64,000 bases of DNA from Paraburkholderia fungorum (GTDB lineage Bacteria > Pseudomonadota > Gammaproteobacteria > Burkholderiales > Burkholderiaceae), in NCBI RefSeq assembly GCF_902833645.1, contig NZ_CADFGE010000007.1, positions 62,001-126,000 of the forward strand, in the 5' to 3' direction. Both the position numbers and the translations under genes were made by a program. Below the pieces are notes generated by a model that searched no databases, was not told where the DNA came from, and saw only the letters and a list, made by a program, of their open reading frames with translations. The stretch's first letter is position 1, and the number at the start of each line of letters is the position of its first letter. This document shows, piece by piece, positions 27,790 through 36,806 of this stretch.

Positions 27790-29106
27790 ATGAGCGGTAT
27801 TCACCAACCAGAAGACCTCGGCGTGCTGCGTTTCATTACTGCGGGTAGCGTCGACGACGGCAAGAGCACGTTGATCGGCCGCCTGTTGTACGACAGCAAG
27901 GCGGTATTGAGCGACCAGCTCTCGGCACTGTCGCGGGCAAAGAATAAGCGTACCGTTGGCGACGAAATCGATTTGTCGCTGCTGACGGACGGCCTCGAAG
28001 CCGAACGCGAGCAGGGCATCACGATCGACGTTGCCTACCGTTACTTTGCGACGGCCAAGCGCAAGTTCATCATTGCCGACACGCCGGGCCACGAGCAGTA
28101 CACGCGCAACATGGTGACGGGCGCTTCGACCGCGCATGCGGCGATCATCCTGGTCGACGCAACGCGAGTGACGTTCGTCGACGGTGTTGCGCAACTGCTG
28201 CCGCAAACCAAGCGTCATAGCGCGATCGTGAAGCTCCTCGGTCTGCAGCACGCGATTGTTGCGATCAACAAGATGGACCTCGTCGACTACAGCGAAACGC
28301 GTTTCAACGAGATTCGCGATGCGTATGTCGAGCTCGCGCGTCAACTGGGTCTGAGCGACGTGCGCTTCGTGCCGGTGTCGGCGCTGAAGGGCGACAACAT
28401 CGTAACGGCTAGCGAAAGCATGCCGTGGTATGCAGGCGAGCCGTTGCTCGATCTGCTCGAAGCGTTGCCCGTCGATGTTCCGACGGGTCAGGCACTGCGC
28501 TTTCCGGTGCAATGGGTGGCGCGCCAGGACGGCAATCAGGCCGACGACTTCCGCGGCTACATGGGCCGTGTCGAAGCGGGCGAGGTAAAGGTGGGCGACA
28601 CGATCGTCGTGTTGCCGGCGAACCGCGAAGCGACGGTTGCGGAGATCATTGCGCCGGTAACGGGCGGCACGGCCGCGGTGGACCGCGCGTTTGCCGGCCA
28701 GACCGTGACGATCCGTCTGGCGGAAGACGTCGACGTGTCGCGCGGCGACACCTTCGTGCTGCGCGAGGCGGCGCCGGAGCCGGCGAAGAAGCTGGAAGCC
28801 GACCTGTGCTGGTTCGACGACACGCCGCTGTCGACGCAACGCAAGTATTTGCTGAAGCAGACCACCAACACGGTGTTCGCGCGGATTGGGGCGATCAAGG
28901 AAGTGCTCGACGTGCATACGCTGTCGCAGGCGACCGATCGTAAGGACCTGACGATGAACGATATTGGCCGTGTGGCGCTGACCTTGCAAAAGCCGCTGGT
29001 GTGCGACGTGTACGATTCGCATCAGGGCACGGGCGCATTCGTGCTGATCGACGAGGCGACGCATCACACGGTCGCGGCTGGGATGATTCGGGCGTTTTCG
29101 GCCTGA
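27790..29106 (+). CDS. cysN: Sulfate adenylyltransferase subunit 1 CysN (GTPase)
   Basis: 438 residues. GTPase motifs: G1 AGSVDDGKST (residues ~17-26), G3 DTPGHEQYTRNM and G4 NKMDLVDY. EF-Tu-like domains 2 and 3 follow (FPVQWVARQDGNQADDFRGY and later). There is no C-terminal APS-kinase (CysC) extension, so this is the plain subunit; it is slightly shorter than the E. coli protein. GTP hydrolysis drives APS formation with CysD. 73 bp before cobA. Confidence 0.95.
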   Translation: MSGIHQPEDLGVLRFITAGSVDDGKSTLIGRLLYDSKAVLSDQLSALSRAKNKRTVGDEIDLSLLTDGLEAEREQGITIDVAYRYFATAKRKFIIADTPGHEQYTRNMVTGASTAHAAIILVDATRVTFVDGVAQLLPQTKRHSAIVKLLGLQHAIVAINKMDLVDYSETRFNEIRDAYVELARQLGLSDVRFVPVSALKGDNIVTASESMPWYAGEPLLDLLEALPVDVPTGQALRFPVQWVARQDGNQADDFRGYMGRVEAGEVKVGDTIVVLPANREATVAEIIAPVTGGTAAVDRAFAGQTVTIRLAEDVDVSRGDTFVLREAAPEPAKKLEADLCWFDDTPLSTQRKYLLKQTTNTVFARIGAIKEVLDVHTLSQATDRKDLTMNDIGRVALTLQKPLVCDVYDSHQGTGAFVLIDEATHHTVAAGMIRAFSA

Positions 29107-29179
29107 GTTGCCGGCTGGGCGATTGGCACGACGTCGCGCGCTGGGTTTTGCACGAACCGGACGAAAGGGATTGAGGCAA

Positions 29180-29935
29180 ATGGGTAAGGTGTATCTGATC
29201 GGTGCAGGGCCAGGGGCCGCGGATCTCATCACGGTGCGGGGCGCGCGGCTGCTTGGCATGGCGGACGTCGTGCTGCATGACGCGCTGGTCGAGCCGGCCA
29301 TGCTCGACTATGCACCGGCTCACGCGCGGCGGATTGCGGTGGGCAAGCGCTGCGGGCAGCTTTCGACGGCGCAGCAGTTCATCAACAAGCAGATTGTGGA
29401 TGCTGCGCTTGAGCACGATGTGGTGGTGCGCCTGAAGGGGGGCGATCCAATGTTGTTCGGGCGTGCCGATGAGGAGATGCGGGCGCTTGAGGCTGCGGGT
29501 ATCGAGTATGAGGTGGTACCGGGGATTACCGCTGCGCTGGCTAGTGCGGCTTCCTTGAAGCGGTCTTTGACGCTTCGCGGTGTGTCTCGTAGTGTGGCGT
29601 TGGCTACGCATAGCCGGGCGGCCGATACTGAGGCGATCCGTGAGCAGGTGAATGCTGATTCGCTGGTGTTTTACATGGGACGCGATAGTGGGCCTGAGAT
29701 CGCTCAGCAACTGATCGATGCTGGTCGCGATGGGGCGACGCCTGTGGCGATTGTTGAGGCTTGTAGTACGCCTCGTGAGCGGACGCTCACTCTTACGCTG
29801 TCGGGGCTCGCTTGTGGCGATGCCCAGCAGTGGCTTGATGCTTCGCAACCGAGTCTTTTGATGATTGGGGAGGCTTTTGCCGCCCGGCAAGTGGGGGTGG
29901 GGCGCTTTGCGGGTGGGGTTTTGGTGGCTGCTTGA
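29180..29935 (+). CDS. cobA: Uroporphyrinogen-III C-methyltransferase (SUMT)
   Basis: 251 residues. The start MGKVYLIGAGPGAADLITVR carries the SAM-binding GAGPG loop; VVRLKGGDPMLFGRADEE and PGITAALASAAS are the other standard SUMT motifs. GAGG precedes the ATG at 29180. The enzyme methylates uroporphyrinogen III twice to precorrin-2. It lacks the dehydrogenase/ferrochelatase domain of CysG, so another enzyme must finish siroheme; the CbiX-type chelatase at 30655-31035 is a good candidate. Last gene of the cys operon, where it serves the siroheme needed by CysI. Confidence 0.93.
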   Translation: MGKVYLIGAGPGAADLITVRGARLLGMADVVLHDALVEPAMLDYAPAHARRIAVGKRCGQLSTAQQFINKQIVDAALEHDVVVRLKGGDPMLFGRADEEMRALEAAGIEYEVVPGITAALASAASLKRSLTLRGVSRSVALATHSRAADTEAIREQVNADSLVFYMGRDSGPEIAQQLIDAGRDGATPVAIVEACSTPRERTLTLTLSGLACGDAQQWLDASQPSLLMIGEAFAARQVGVGRFAGGVLVAA

Positions 29936-29943
29936 TGTTTTGG

Positions 29944-30650
29944 TTTTTGCCTGTTCGGCGGGTTTTGTTGTTGATCTGGTTTTTTGGCCTTTCCTTGAAT
30001 TGTTAGTGGTTTATTAGCGTTGCCCCTGTGCGGGGCGGCACCTACTTTTCTTTGCATGCCGCAAAGAAAAGTAGGCAAAAGAAAGCGGCTCAAACCGCTA
30101 ATTTTTAAGCGGGTCCCCCGCACAGTAGCGGTAGTGGTGCATCTGGAATCTGTCGCCTCGCACATTCGGCCTTAGTGACAAGGCAGTCATACCTCCGGCG
30201 GCGCTGCGCGCGCCGACGCCCACTTCAGAACACCAGCCGCTGCGTTTCGCGCCGCGCCGTGGAGTGATGCACCTCCAGAATGCCGTTTTGCTCCCGCATT
30301 GCTGCCTCGTCGAGGCGAAGCCGATGGCCCCCGCTGCGCGAAGCGAAGCCGCTGGTTTCCCTGGCAGACCCGTCCGCGACGCACGCAGTGCGGAGTGGGA
30401 GCTGATGAGCGCCTTGTCGCTAACGCGGAGTGCGCGGGAACACGGATTCCAGATGCACCACTACCGCGGCTGTGCGGGGGACCCGCTTAAGAATTAGCGG
30501 TTTGAGCCGCTTTCTTTTGCCTACTTTTCTTTGCGGCCGGCAAAGAAAAGTAGGTGCCGCCCCGCACAGGGGCAACGCTAATAGACCACGAACAAAGCAA
30601 GGAAAGGCCAAAAAGCCAGCTCAACAACAACCCCGCCGAACAGGCAAAAA
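29944..30650. repeat. Giant inverted repeat between convergent cobA and cbiX
   Basis: The left arm (29944-30190) and right arm (30405-30650) are ~85-90% identical inverted copies, about 245 bp each, separated by 214 bp with no visible gene. Each arm holds three nested hairpins. In the left arm these are GCCCC/GGGGC (30022-30036), a perfect 15-bp stem CCTACTTTTCTTTGC/GCAAAGAAAAGTAGG (30041-30075), and AGCGG/CCGCT (30084-30099) followed by AATTTTT. The right arm repeats the 15-bp stem at 30520-30554. I recall this sequence as a dispersed intergenic repeat of Paraburkholderia. No transposase is present. It may terminate both flanking genes. Confidence 0.9.
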
Positions 30651-30654
30651 AAAC

Positions 30655-31035
30655 TCACCCCTGCCGGAGGCAATACTCAGCCACAGCCTCCAACACAGCC
30701 TCATCCTCCCCAACCGCGCCAGCGCACTGAATCCTGACAGAAGGATACATCCCACGACACCGCTCGATCACTTCCGGCAAATCCCTGCGAACATGCCCGC
30801 CCTGGCCAAAAAACACCGGCACTACAGTCACAACAGAACACCCGTCGGCGACAAGAGACCCCACCGCAGTCGGCAAATCCGGCTCCATCAACTCAAGAAA
30901 AGCCAGCAAAACCGGCCCAGCTTCAGCATCAGAACCGCGCGCAGCACGAACCTTCCCAGCAAGCCTCTCGAACGGCTCGCGCCAACGTACATCCCTCGCG
31001 CCATGCGCGAACAACACCATCCCATGCGTAGCCAT
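30655..31035 (-). CDS. cbiX: Short CbiX-type chelatase (sirohydrochlorin cobalto/ferrochelatase)
   Basis: 126 residues, the length of the single-domain CbiXS/SirB class. The metal-binding motif LFAHGARD lies at residues ~8-15, and VVTVVPVFFGQGGHVRRDLP holds the second His (usually HVRxDxP). It inserts Co or Fe into sirohydrochlorin. Near cobA and cysI the siroheme (iron) role is likely; the cobalt role is also possible since the organism makes late cobalamin enzymes. The stop codon at 30655 lies right at the edge of the giant inverted repeat. Confidence 0.85.
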   Translation of the reverse strand: MATHGMVLFAHGARDVRWREPFERLAGKVRAARGSDAEAGPVLLAFLELMEPDLPTAVGSLVADGCSVVTVVPVFFGQGGHVRRDLPEVIERCRGMYPSVRIQCAGAVGEDEAVLEAVAEYCLRQG

Positions 31036-31046
31036 AAACCAGGCTC

Positions 31047-32195
31047 CTAATGGCGATCAACCCACTTCAATCCGACCAGACCCAGCACCAGATAAACAAG
31101 CCCAGGCGTAGCCGCAGTCAAAGGCGCAGGCCACGTATTCAACGTGCCGATGTGCGAGAACAGCGTGTTGAACAACTGGAAACTCATCCCCAGCATAATC
31201 CCGCCGAAAACCTTCACACCGACCACGCCGGCGCGCGTATGCAGATACGCAAACGGCAACGACAGCACCAGCATCACGAACACCGCAAACGGATACAACA
31301 GCTTGCGCCACAGCGCAATTTCATATCGCTGCGTGTCCTGATGATTCTCGGTCAAATGCTGGATGTAGCGGAACAGGTTGAACATCGACATCCGGTCCGG
31401 CGACACAAGCAACACCGACAGAATCTGCGGTGTCAACTCTGAACGCAGTGAATACTCGGGCAAGGTCGTCTGCTTCGCGCGATACACCGGATTCAACGCA
31501 TCGGCCGGCGTGCCAGGAGGAGGCGGCACGTCGATCAGTTGCGTGTCCGTCACGTCAGTCAGTTGCCAATGACCCGGCGGCTGGTAGGTGCCGCTCTTCG
31601 CCGTCCGCACATTGGACAAACTGAACTGCGAATCGAATTCGTAAATCCGCACATTGCTGATCGTCGCGTCCGGCTTCAATTCGCCAACATTCACGAAGCG
31701 CGTCACCTGCTCGCCATCCGCGCGCGCGGTGAGCGTGTCTTTCACCCACACGCCCGACTCGAAGTTGCTCGATACCGACGACCCCAACGCCTCAAGCCGC
31801 ACGCGTTCCGACAACTGATCCGTGTACGGACCGACTACTTCGCCGATCAGGTAGGTCAGGAATACCAGCGGAATGCCGATTTTCATGAGCGAGCGCAGCG
31901 CCTGATTGGTGGCGAGGCCGGACACGCGGAAAATCGTGTACTCGGAGTTCGCCGCCATCTGCGCGAACACATAGATCGCGCTGATCAGCGCGGCAACCGG
32001 AATGATTTCGTAGAAACGCGACGGCGTTTGCAGCGCGACGCGCAGCACCGCGTACTGGAGCTTGTAATTGCCGTGGCCGACGGAGTTCAACTCGTTGATC
32101 AGGTCGAAGAAGAAAAACAGACCCGAGAACGCGAACAGAATAAAGATGAACGTGAGGTAGACCTGACGCGCGAAGTACTTTTCATAAATGCGCAT
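31047..32195 (-). CDS. lptG: LPS export ABC transporter permease LptG
   Basis: 382 residues of the YjgP/YjgQ family. MRIYEKYFARQVYLTFIFIL opens the first membrane helix; a total of six helices flank a beta-jellyroll periplasmic domain (~130-270). ANSEYTIFRVSGLAT is the cytoplasmic coupling helix segment characteristic of LptG. The C-terminal half has LWRKLLYPFAVFVMLVLSLP. It forms the LptB2FG complex that extracts lipopolysaccharide from the inner membrane. The gene starts 3 bp after the lptF stop. Confidence 0.92.
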   Translation of the reverse strand: MRIYEKYFARQVYLTFIFILFAFSGLFFFFDLINELNSVGHGNYKLQYAVLRVALQTPSRFYEIIPVAALISAIYVFAQMAANSEYTIFRVSGLATNQALRSLMKIGIPLVFLTYLIGEVVGPYTDQLSERVRLEALGSSVSSNFESGVWVKDTLTARADGEQVTRFVNVGELKPDATISNVRIYEFDSQFSLSNVRTAKSGTYQPPGHWQLTDVTDTQLIDVPPPPGTPADALNPVYRAKQTTLPEYSLRSELTPQILSVLLVSPDRMSMFNLFRYIQHLTENHQDTQRYEIALWRKLLYPFAVFVMLVLSLPFAYLHTRAGVVGVKVFGGIMLGMSFQLFNTLFSHIGTLNTWPAPLTAATPGLVYLVLGLVGLKWVDRH

Positions 32196-32198
32196 CGG

Positions 32199-33296
32199 TC
32201 ATGCCCCCTGCGAACGGCGGAACATCGCCAGCGTGAATAGCGGCCGGTTGCGCACACGCAGCCAGAAGATGAACACGACAATCGCCGCCACGATGATGTG
32301 CAGCGCCACCAGCCCCACCGCGAACGACATCCTGCCTTGTTCGATCCACGCCTGGACCACGTTCAGCAGATTCGAATACGTCAAATAGATCAGGACCGCC
32401 ATCACCAGGTTGATGGTGCGGCTGCGCCGCGGGTTCTGATGCGCGAGCGGAATCGCCAGCAGCATCAGGTTGATTGCGATCAGCGGCAGGCCCGCGCGCC
32501 AGGCGAACTCGGCGAGGTTTTCGTTGGTCGGGTTGCGCAGCAGTGTGAGCGTGGGCAAACCGGTCGTGGTCGGCGTATTGATGACCGGCTGGCTCTGGAT
32601 CTTCACGCCATAGCGCTCGAACTCCATGATGCGGAAATCGGGGTGGCCCGGCTCGCCGTCATAGCGGCGGCCATTTTCCAGTACGACGAAGCGGTCGCCG
32701 TTCTTGTGCGTTTCGGTGTGGCCGGTTTTCGACACGACCACGTTGACCTTGCCGTTTTCCGTGCTGGTCACGAATACGTTCTCGACGCGTGCCTGGTCGG
32801 GCGACATCTTTTCGATGAAAAACACCCGGTGGCTGGCAGCCGATTCGCGAAACTGGCCCGGCGCCAGCAGCGAGACTTCGTCACGCTGCTGGAAGCGCGC
32901 GCGCAGCAGCTTGCTCTGCTGGTTCGACCACGGCCAGCCGACGAACACGAAGAACATGATCAGAATGATGATCGGCGTGGCGAAAATGCCGATCGGCTTG
33001 ATGAAACGGGTCAGGCTGACACCCGAGGCAAGCCAGACCACCATCTCGGAGTCTTTGTACCAGCGGGTCAGGACGAACAGGATCGACACGAACAGGGTCG
33101 CGACGAGCATGATGGCCAGGTAGCCGATCACGGTCAGGCCGATCAGGACCAGCACGTCGCGCGGATCGATCTCGCCCGAGGCCGCGAGGCCGACGATGCG
33201 GATCATCATCGTCGTCAGCACGAGCGTGAGGAGAACCATGAACACGGCACCAGCCGTATACGCGAGTTCGCGCTGGAGGGAGCGTTCGAAGATCAT
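32199..33296 (-). CDS. lptF: LPS export ABC transporter permease LptF
   Basis: 365 residues, same family and topology as LptG. MIFERSLQRELAYTAGAVFM is the usual LptF start. WYKDSEMVVWLASGVSLTRF is the coupling segment, and the periplasmic domain carries FFIEKMSPDQARVENVFV. First gene of the lptF-lptG pair; divergent from pepA with 137 bp between, the conserved order lptG-lptF/pepA-holC of beta- and gammaproteobacteria. Confidence 0.93.
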   Translation of the reverse strand: MIFERSLQRELAYTAGAVFMVLLTLVLTTMMIRIVGLAASGEIDPRDVLVLIGLTVIGYLAIMLVATLFVSILFVLTRWYKDSEMVVWLASGVSLTRFIKPIGIFATPIIILIMFFVFVGWPWSNQQSKLLRARFQQRDEVSLLAPGQFRESAASHRVFFIEKMSPDQARVENVFVTSTENGKVNVVVSKTGHTETHKNGDRFVVLENGRRYDGEPGHPDFRIMEFERYGVKIQSQPVINTPTTTGLPTLTLLRNPTNENLAEFAWRAGLPLIAINLMLLAIPLAHQNPRRSRTINLVMAVLIYLTYSNLLNVVQAWIEQGRMSFAVGLVALHIIVAAIVVFIFWLRVRNRPLFTLAMFRRSQGA

Positions 33297-33433
33297 TATT
33301 GATGATGGGAGGGGGCGCTCTCAGTGACGCACGGGTTAGTTCCCGTCACGCCTCCGGTGCAGCCGCCGCGGGAAAAATAGCGGATAATTGCGGCTTTCAT
33401 CCTAAGCCCAGATTTTATCCGAGGACAAGCGCG

Positions 33434-34960
33434 ATGGACTTTAGCATAAAAGCCTGTGATTGGACCAAAGGCTCGTCAAACGGTTTCCTGACCGGGAAAT
33501 CGGATTGCATCGTAATCGGCGTGTTCGAGTCGCAAACGCTCTCGGGCGCTGCGCTGGAGATCGATGCGGCCACCAAGGGCCTCCTGACCCGCATCATCAA
33601 AGCCGGCGACATGGACGGCAAAGCCGGCACCACGTTGTTCCTGCACGAAGTCTCGGGCATCGGCGCTTCGCGCGTGCTGCTCGTCGGCCTCGGCAAGCAG
33701 GATGCTTTCAGTCAGAAAGCCTACGGCGAAGCCGTGCGGGCCGCCTGGCGCGCACTGCTGGGCACCAAGATCGTCCAGGTCACCTTCACGCTCGCCCAAT
33801 TGCCGATCCTCGAGCGCTCGGCCGATTGGGGCGTGCGCGCCGCGATCCTCGCACTGCGTGAGCTGACCTACAGGTTCACGCAGATGAAGAGCAAGCCGGA
33901 CAACGCCCCGCGTGCTTTGAAGCGCATCGTGTTCAGCGTCAATACCGGCGACGAAAAGGCCGCCAAGCTCGCGGCCAAGCAGGGCGCCGCGCTCGCCAAC
34001 GGCATGGACCTGACGCGCGACCTCGGCAATCTGCCGAGCAACGTCTGCACGCCGACCTACCTCGCCAACACGGCGAAAAAACTCGCCAAAGACTGGAAGC
34101 TGAAAGTCGAAGTGCTCGGCGAGAAGCAGTGCGAAGCGCTCAAGATGGGCTCGTTCCTGTCGGTTACGGCCGGCTCGGTCGAACCCGCCCAGTTCATCGT
34201 GCTGCAGTATCACGGCGGCGCCGCGAAAGCCGCGCCGGTCGTGCTGGTCGGCAAGGGCGTCACGTTCGACACCGGCGGCATTTCGCTCAAACCGGGCGAA
34301 GGCATGGACGAGATGAAGTACGACATGTGCGGCGCCGGTTCGGTGCTGGGCACGTTGCGCGCCGTCGCCGAAATGGGTCTGAAAATCAACGTGGTCGGCA
34401 TTATCCCGGCGGTCGAGAACATGCCGTCGGCTACTGCCACCAAGCCGGGCGACATCGTCACGAGCATGAAGGGCCTGACGATCGAAGTGCTGAACACGGA
34501 CGCCGAAGGCCGGCTGATCCTGTGCGACGCGCTGACCTACGCCGAACGCTTCAAGCCGGCTGCGGTGATCGACATCGCCACGCTCACGGGTGCCTGCATC
34601 ATCGCGCTGGGTCACCACAACAGCGGCCTCTTCTCGAAAGACGACGCGCTGGCGGGCGAACTGCTCGACGCATCGCGTGAAGCGTCCGACCCGGCCTGGC
34701 GCATGCCGCTCGACGACGAGTATCAGGATCAGCTCAAGTCGAACTTCGCGGACCTCGCGAACATCGGCGGCCGTCCGGCGGGCAGCGTCACGGCTGCTTG
34801 CTTCCTGTCGCGTTTCACTGACGCGTACCCGTGGGCGCACCTGGACATCGCCGGCACCGCATGGAAGAGCGGTGCGGCGAAGGGGGCGACCGGCCGTCCG
34901 GTGCCGTTGCTCGCGCAGTTCCTGATCGATCGGGCCGCCGACGGTCGCGGCGCACAATGA
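33434..34960 (+). CDS. pepA: Leucyl aminopeptidase PepA (M17)
   Basis: 508 residues from the ATG at 33434 (GAGGACAAG upstream; the frame extends further but without a good site). The M17 signature NTDAEGRLIL is present, and the metal and catalytic residues lie in VGKGVTFDTGGISLKP, KYDMCGAGSVLG and IATLTGACIIALG. The enzyme removes N-terminal residues in the cytoplasm as a hexamer with two metals. In enterobacteria PepA also binds DNA; whether this one does is unknown. 52 bp before holC. Confidence 0.95.
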   Translation: MDFSIKACDWTKGSSNGFLTGKSDCIVIGVFESQTLSGAALEIDAATKGLLTRIIKAGDMDGKAGTTLFLHEVSGIGASRVLLVGLGKQDAFSQKAYGEAVRAAWRALLGTKIVQVTFTLAQLPILERSADWGVRAAILALRELTYRFTQMKSKPDNAPRALKRIVFSVNTGDEKAAKLAAKQGAALANGMDLTRDLGNLPSNVCTPTYLANTAKKLAKDWKLKVEVLGEKQCEALKMGSFLSVTAGSVEPAQFIVLQYHGGAAKAAPVVLVGKGVTFDTGGISLKPGEGMDEMKYDMCGAGSVLGTLRAVAEMGLKINVVGIIPAVENMPSATATKPGDIVTSMKGLTIEVLNTDAEGRLILCDALTYAERFKPAAVIDIATLTGACIIALGHHNSGLFSKDDALAGELLDASREASDPAWRMPLDDEYQDQLKSNFADLANIGGRPAGSVTAACFLSRFTDAYPWAHLDIAGTAWKSGAAKGATGRPVPLLAQFLIDRAADGRGAQ

Positions 34961-35012
34961 CGCATTGCAGTAAAGTTGCGGGCGTCGTGGCAGACGCGAG
35001 GCGGGGCCGCCG

Positions 35013-35429
35013 ATGACGAGAATCGATTTTCACTCGAACGTCGGCGATTCGCTGCTGTATGCGTGCCGCCTGATCCGCAAGGCGTATCAGGCGGGCCAGC
35101 CGACCATCGTGCTGGCTGAGCCGGAGCGCCTGCGGGCCTTCGACGAGCAGTTGTGGACCTTCTCGCCTCTCGATTTCGTGCCGCACTGCATGGCGGGCAC
35201 GCCGCTCGCCGCGCAAACACCCATCGTGCTGACATCGAACCTCGACAATGTGCCGCACCATCAGGTGCTGCTCAATCTCGGCGCTACGGTGCCGGCGCAA
35301 TTCGCGCGCTTTGAAAGATTGCTGGAAGTGGTCGGTAACGCACACAACGAACTCGCAGCGGGCCGCGAACGCTATCGTTTCTATCGCGATCGCGGCTATG
35401 CTTTGAACAACTACAAGCAAGGCAGCTAG
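35013..35429 (+). CDS. holC: DNA polymerase III chi subunit HolC
   Basis: 138 residues. TRIDFHSNVGDSLLYACRLIRKA..G matches the chi N-terminus, and FVPHCMAGTPLAAQTPIVLT the middle. The C-terminus RERYRFYRDRGYALNNYK is typical. Chi links the clamp loader to SSB at the replication fork. It sits downstream of pepA, its usual neighbour, and before the DUF2486 gene. Confidence 0.92.
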   Translation: MTRIDFHSNVGDSLLYACRLIRKAYQAGQPTIVLAEPERLRAFDEQLWTFSPLDFVPHCMAGTPLAAQTPIVLTSNLDNVPHHQVLLNLGATVPAQFARFERLLEVVGNAHNELAAGRERYRFYRDRGYALNNYKQGS

Positions 35430-35522
35430 GCTTCGTTCCGCACGCGTCGCATGGTGTTCTGTCGTGTGGATTCGACGCGTGCGCGGCATGCTGCAGCTTG
35501 GACTCAAACACGGAGAGTGCGC

Positions 35523-36152
35523 GTGTCCGATCCTAACGACGATAGTTCCATCCCGGTTCTGCACGAGATTCTCGTGCAGGGCAGGCCTGCCGAGGCGCGG
35601 CATGCGCCCGGCGGCGCAGCGGCCCCGGCGACGCAGCCTGTGCCCGATCCTGCTGCCACGCGGGAACCGACGCACGCGCCCGAGCCGGCGCTTGCGCGCG
35701 AGCACGGGTATTCAGCAGAACACGCTCATCCGAGAAAACGCTTAAGGGCGCATCACGCTCACGCCGCCGTTCGCCAGCACGCACACGACGATGAGCATGA
35801 GTCCGTCGCTGCGCCGTCAGCGGGCGTATTCGACCGGGCCGAGCCGCATGCACCGATCGAGGCGGGCGCAATCGTGCCGCCGGATATTGCTCACGAGGCA
35901 CGCGCACCGTCGCAGCCGAATCTCGATGCGGATGTCATCGCCGAACGTCTGCGCGGACGGTTCACGAGTTTTCTGGCGGGCGAGGGGCGCAGCATTGTTG
36001 AAGCACGCTGCCGCGACGCTTTGCAGGATCACACCACGTGGCTGGTCAACCAGATCACGCGCGAAGTGGCATTGGCTTTGGAAACTGAAATGACCGGCTG
36101 GGTCAAGGAAGCGGTCGATCAGGAACTGGCGCGGCGCTCGGGCAGCGCCTGA
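35523..36152 (+). CDS. DUF2486 family protein
   Basis: 209 residues from a GTG at 35523, chosen because GGAGAG lies just upstream. The N-terminus SDPNDDSSIPVLHEILVQG is the family mark. A long disordered Ala/Pro/His/Glu-rich middle (~25-140) follows, then a helical C-terminus (VIAERLRGRFTSFLAGEGRS...) rich in amphipathic segments. Known to me only from Burkholderiaceae next to holC. Function unknown; a role with the replisome is suggested only by position. Confidence 0.75.
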   Translation: MSDPNDDSSIPVLHEILVQGRPAEARHAPGGAAAPATQPVPDPAATREPTHAPEPALAREHGYSAEHAHPRKRLRAHHAHAAVRQHAHDDEHESVAAPSAGVFDRAEPHAPIEAGAIVPPDIAHEARAPSQPNLDADVIAERLRGRFTSFLAGEGRSIVEARCRDALQDHTTWLVNQITREVALALETEMTGWVKEAVDQELARRSGSA

Positions 36153-36249
36153 GTATGGCAGAGGGCGGGGCGCTCCTTTTTCGGGGCGCGCTCGCTGCGC
36201 TCACCGGGCCGCGATCATTGGCGCTCTCAGGCCGTCAATCAAGCGTCAT

Positions 36250-36591
36250 TCATTTGAGCGTCATCACCCAACTCGCCAGCATAGCCGCCTGATCGGGCGT
36301 GAGCTGCGTGTTCGCGGGCATGGGCACCTGGCCCCACACTCCCGTGCTGCCATCCAGAATCTTCCGCTTCAGATACGTGGCGGCATCTTCGCGGCCGGCA
36401 TACTTCGCGGCGACGTCATGCAGCGCCGGTCCCATGACCGGACGCGACACCGCGTGGCAACTCATGCAATTCTGCTGCTGGGCAAGCGCGAGACCGGCGG
36501 AGGCCTCAGCATGCGCCGCCGGAATGCCGGCGCTTGACATAGCGCCTAGCACGCCGGCTGCTGCAAGCGCCGCAAACGACATTGATTTCAT
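36250..36591 (-). CDS. Class I c-type cytochrome, periplasmic
   Basis: 113 residues. The signal peptide ends near PAAHAEA. The single haem site is CMSCH, and the sixth ligand Met lies in VPMPANTQLT near the C-terminus, giving a c551/c8-like electron carrier of about 90 mature residues. MGPALHDVAAKYAGR after the haem is normal for the family. GGAGACC precedes the ATG. It is alone on its strand; the partner oxidase or reductase is not in the window. Confidence 0.88.
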   Translation of the reverse strand: MKSMSFAALAAAGVLGAMSSAGIPAAHAEASAGLALAQQQNCMSCHAVSRPVMGPALHDVAAKYAGREDAATYLKRKILDGSTGVWGQVPMPANTQLTPDQAAMLASWVMTLK

Positions 36592-36644
36592 TCTGGTCTC
36601 CGTCGGTGCAGGTGCCCGACTCGTGGTGCAGGCATTATAAAAGG

Positions 36645-36676
36645 AAAGGGGCGCACGGTTTTCCGTGCGCCCCTTT
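36645..36676. terminator. Terminator downstream of ilvD
   Basis: AAAGGGGCGCACGG and CCGTGCGCCCCTTT form a perfect 14-bp stem around TTTT. It lies 130 bp past the ilvD stop and 54 bp before the cytochrome c start, so it separates the two genes. Confidence 0.75.
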
Positions 36677-36806
36677 GCGCTTTGTCGTAACTTGTTTTGA
36701 GCTTGGGTCGCTTCGGCAGAGGCGGCAACTCAAGCGCCGCAGGCTGCGGCTAGGGCTCCCGATTCGCCCGGTTATCCGATGCGAATCCACACGTGCCGAT
36801 GCGCGC

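Noticed and set aside
25870..29301. 1143-residue frame antisense to cysH, cysD and cysN
   Set aside because: Length alone is striking, but it spans three certain genes in antisense and has no domain; a codon-bias artefact of high GC.
30191..30404. Possible small gene inside the giant inverted repeat
   Set aside because: Short frames there have no ribosome-binding site or family signal, and the region is part of a repeat structure.
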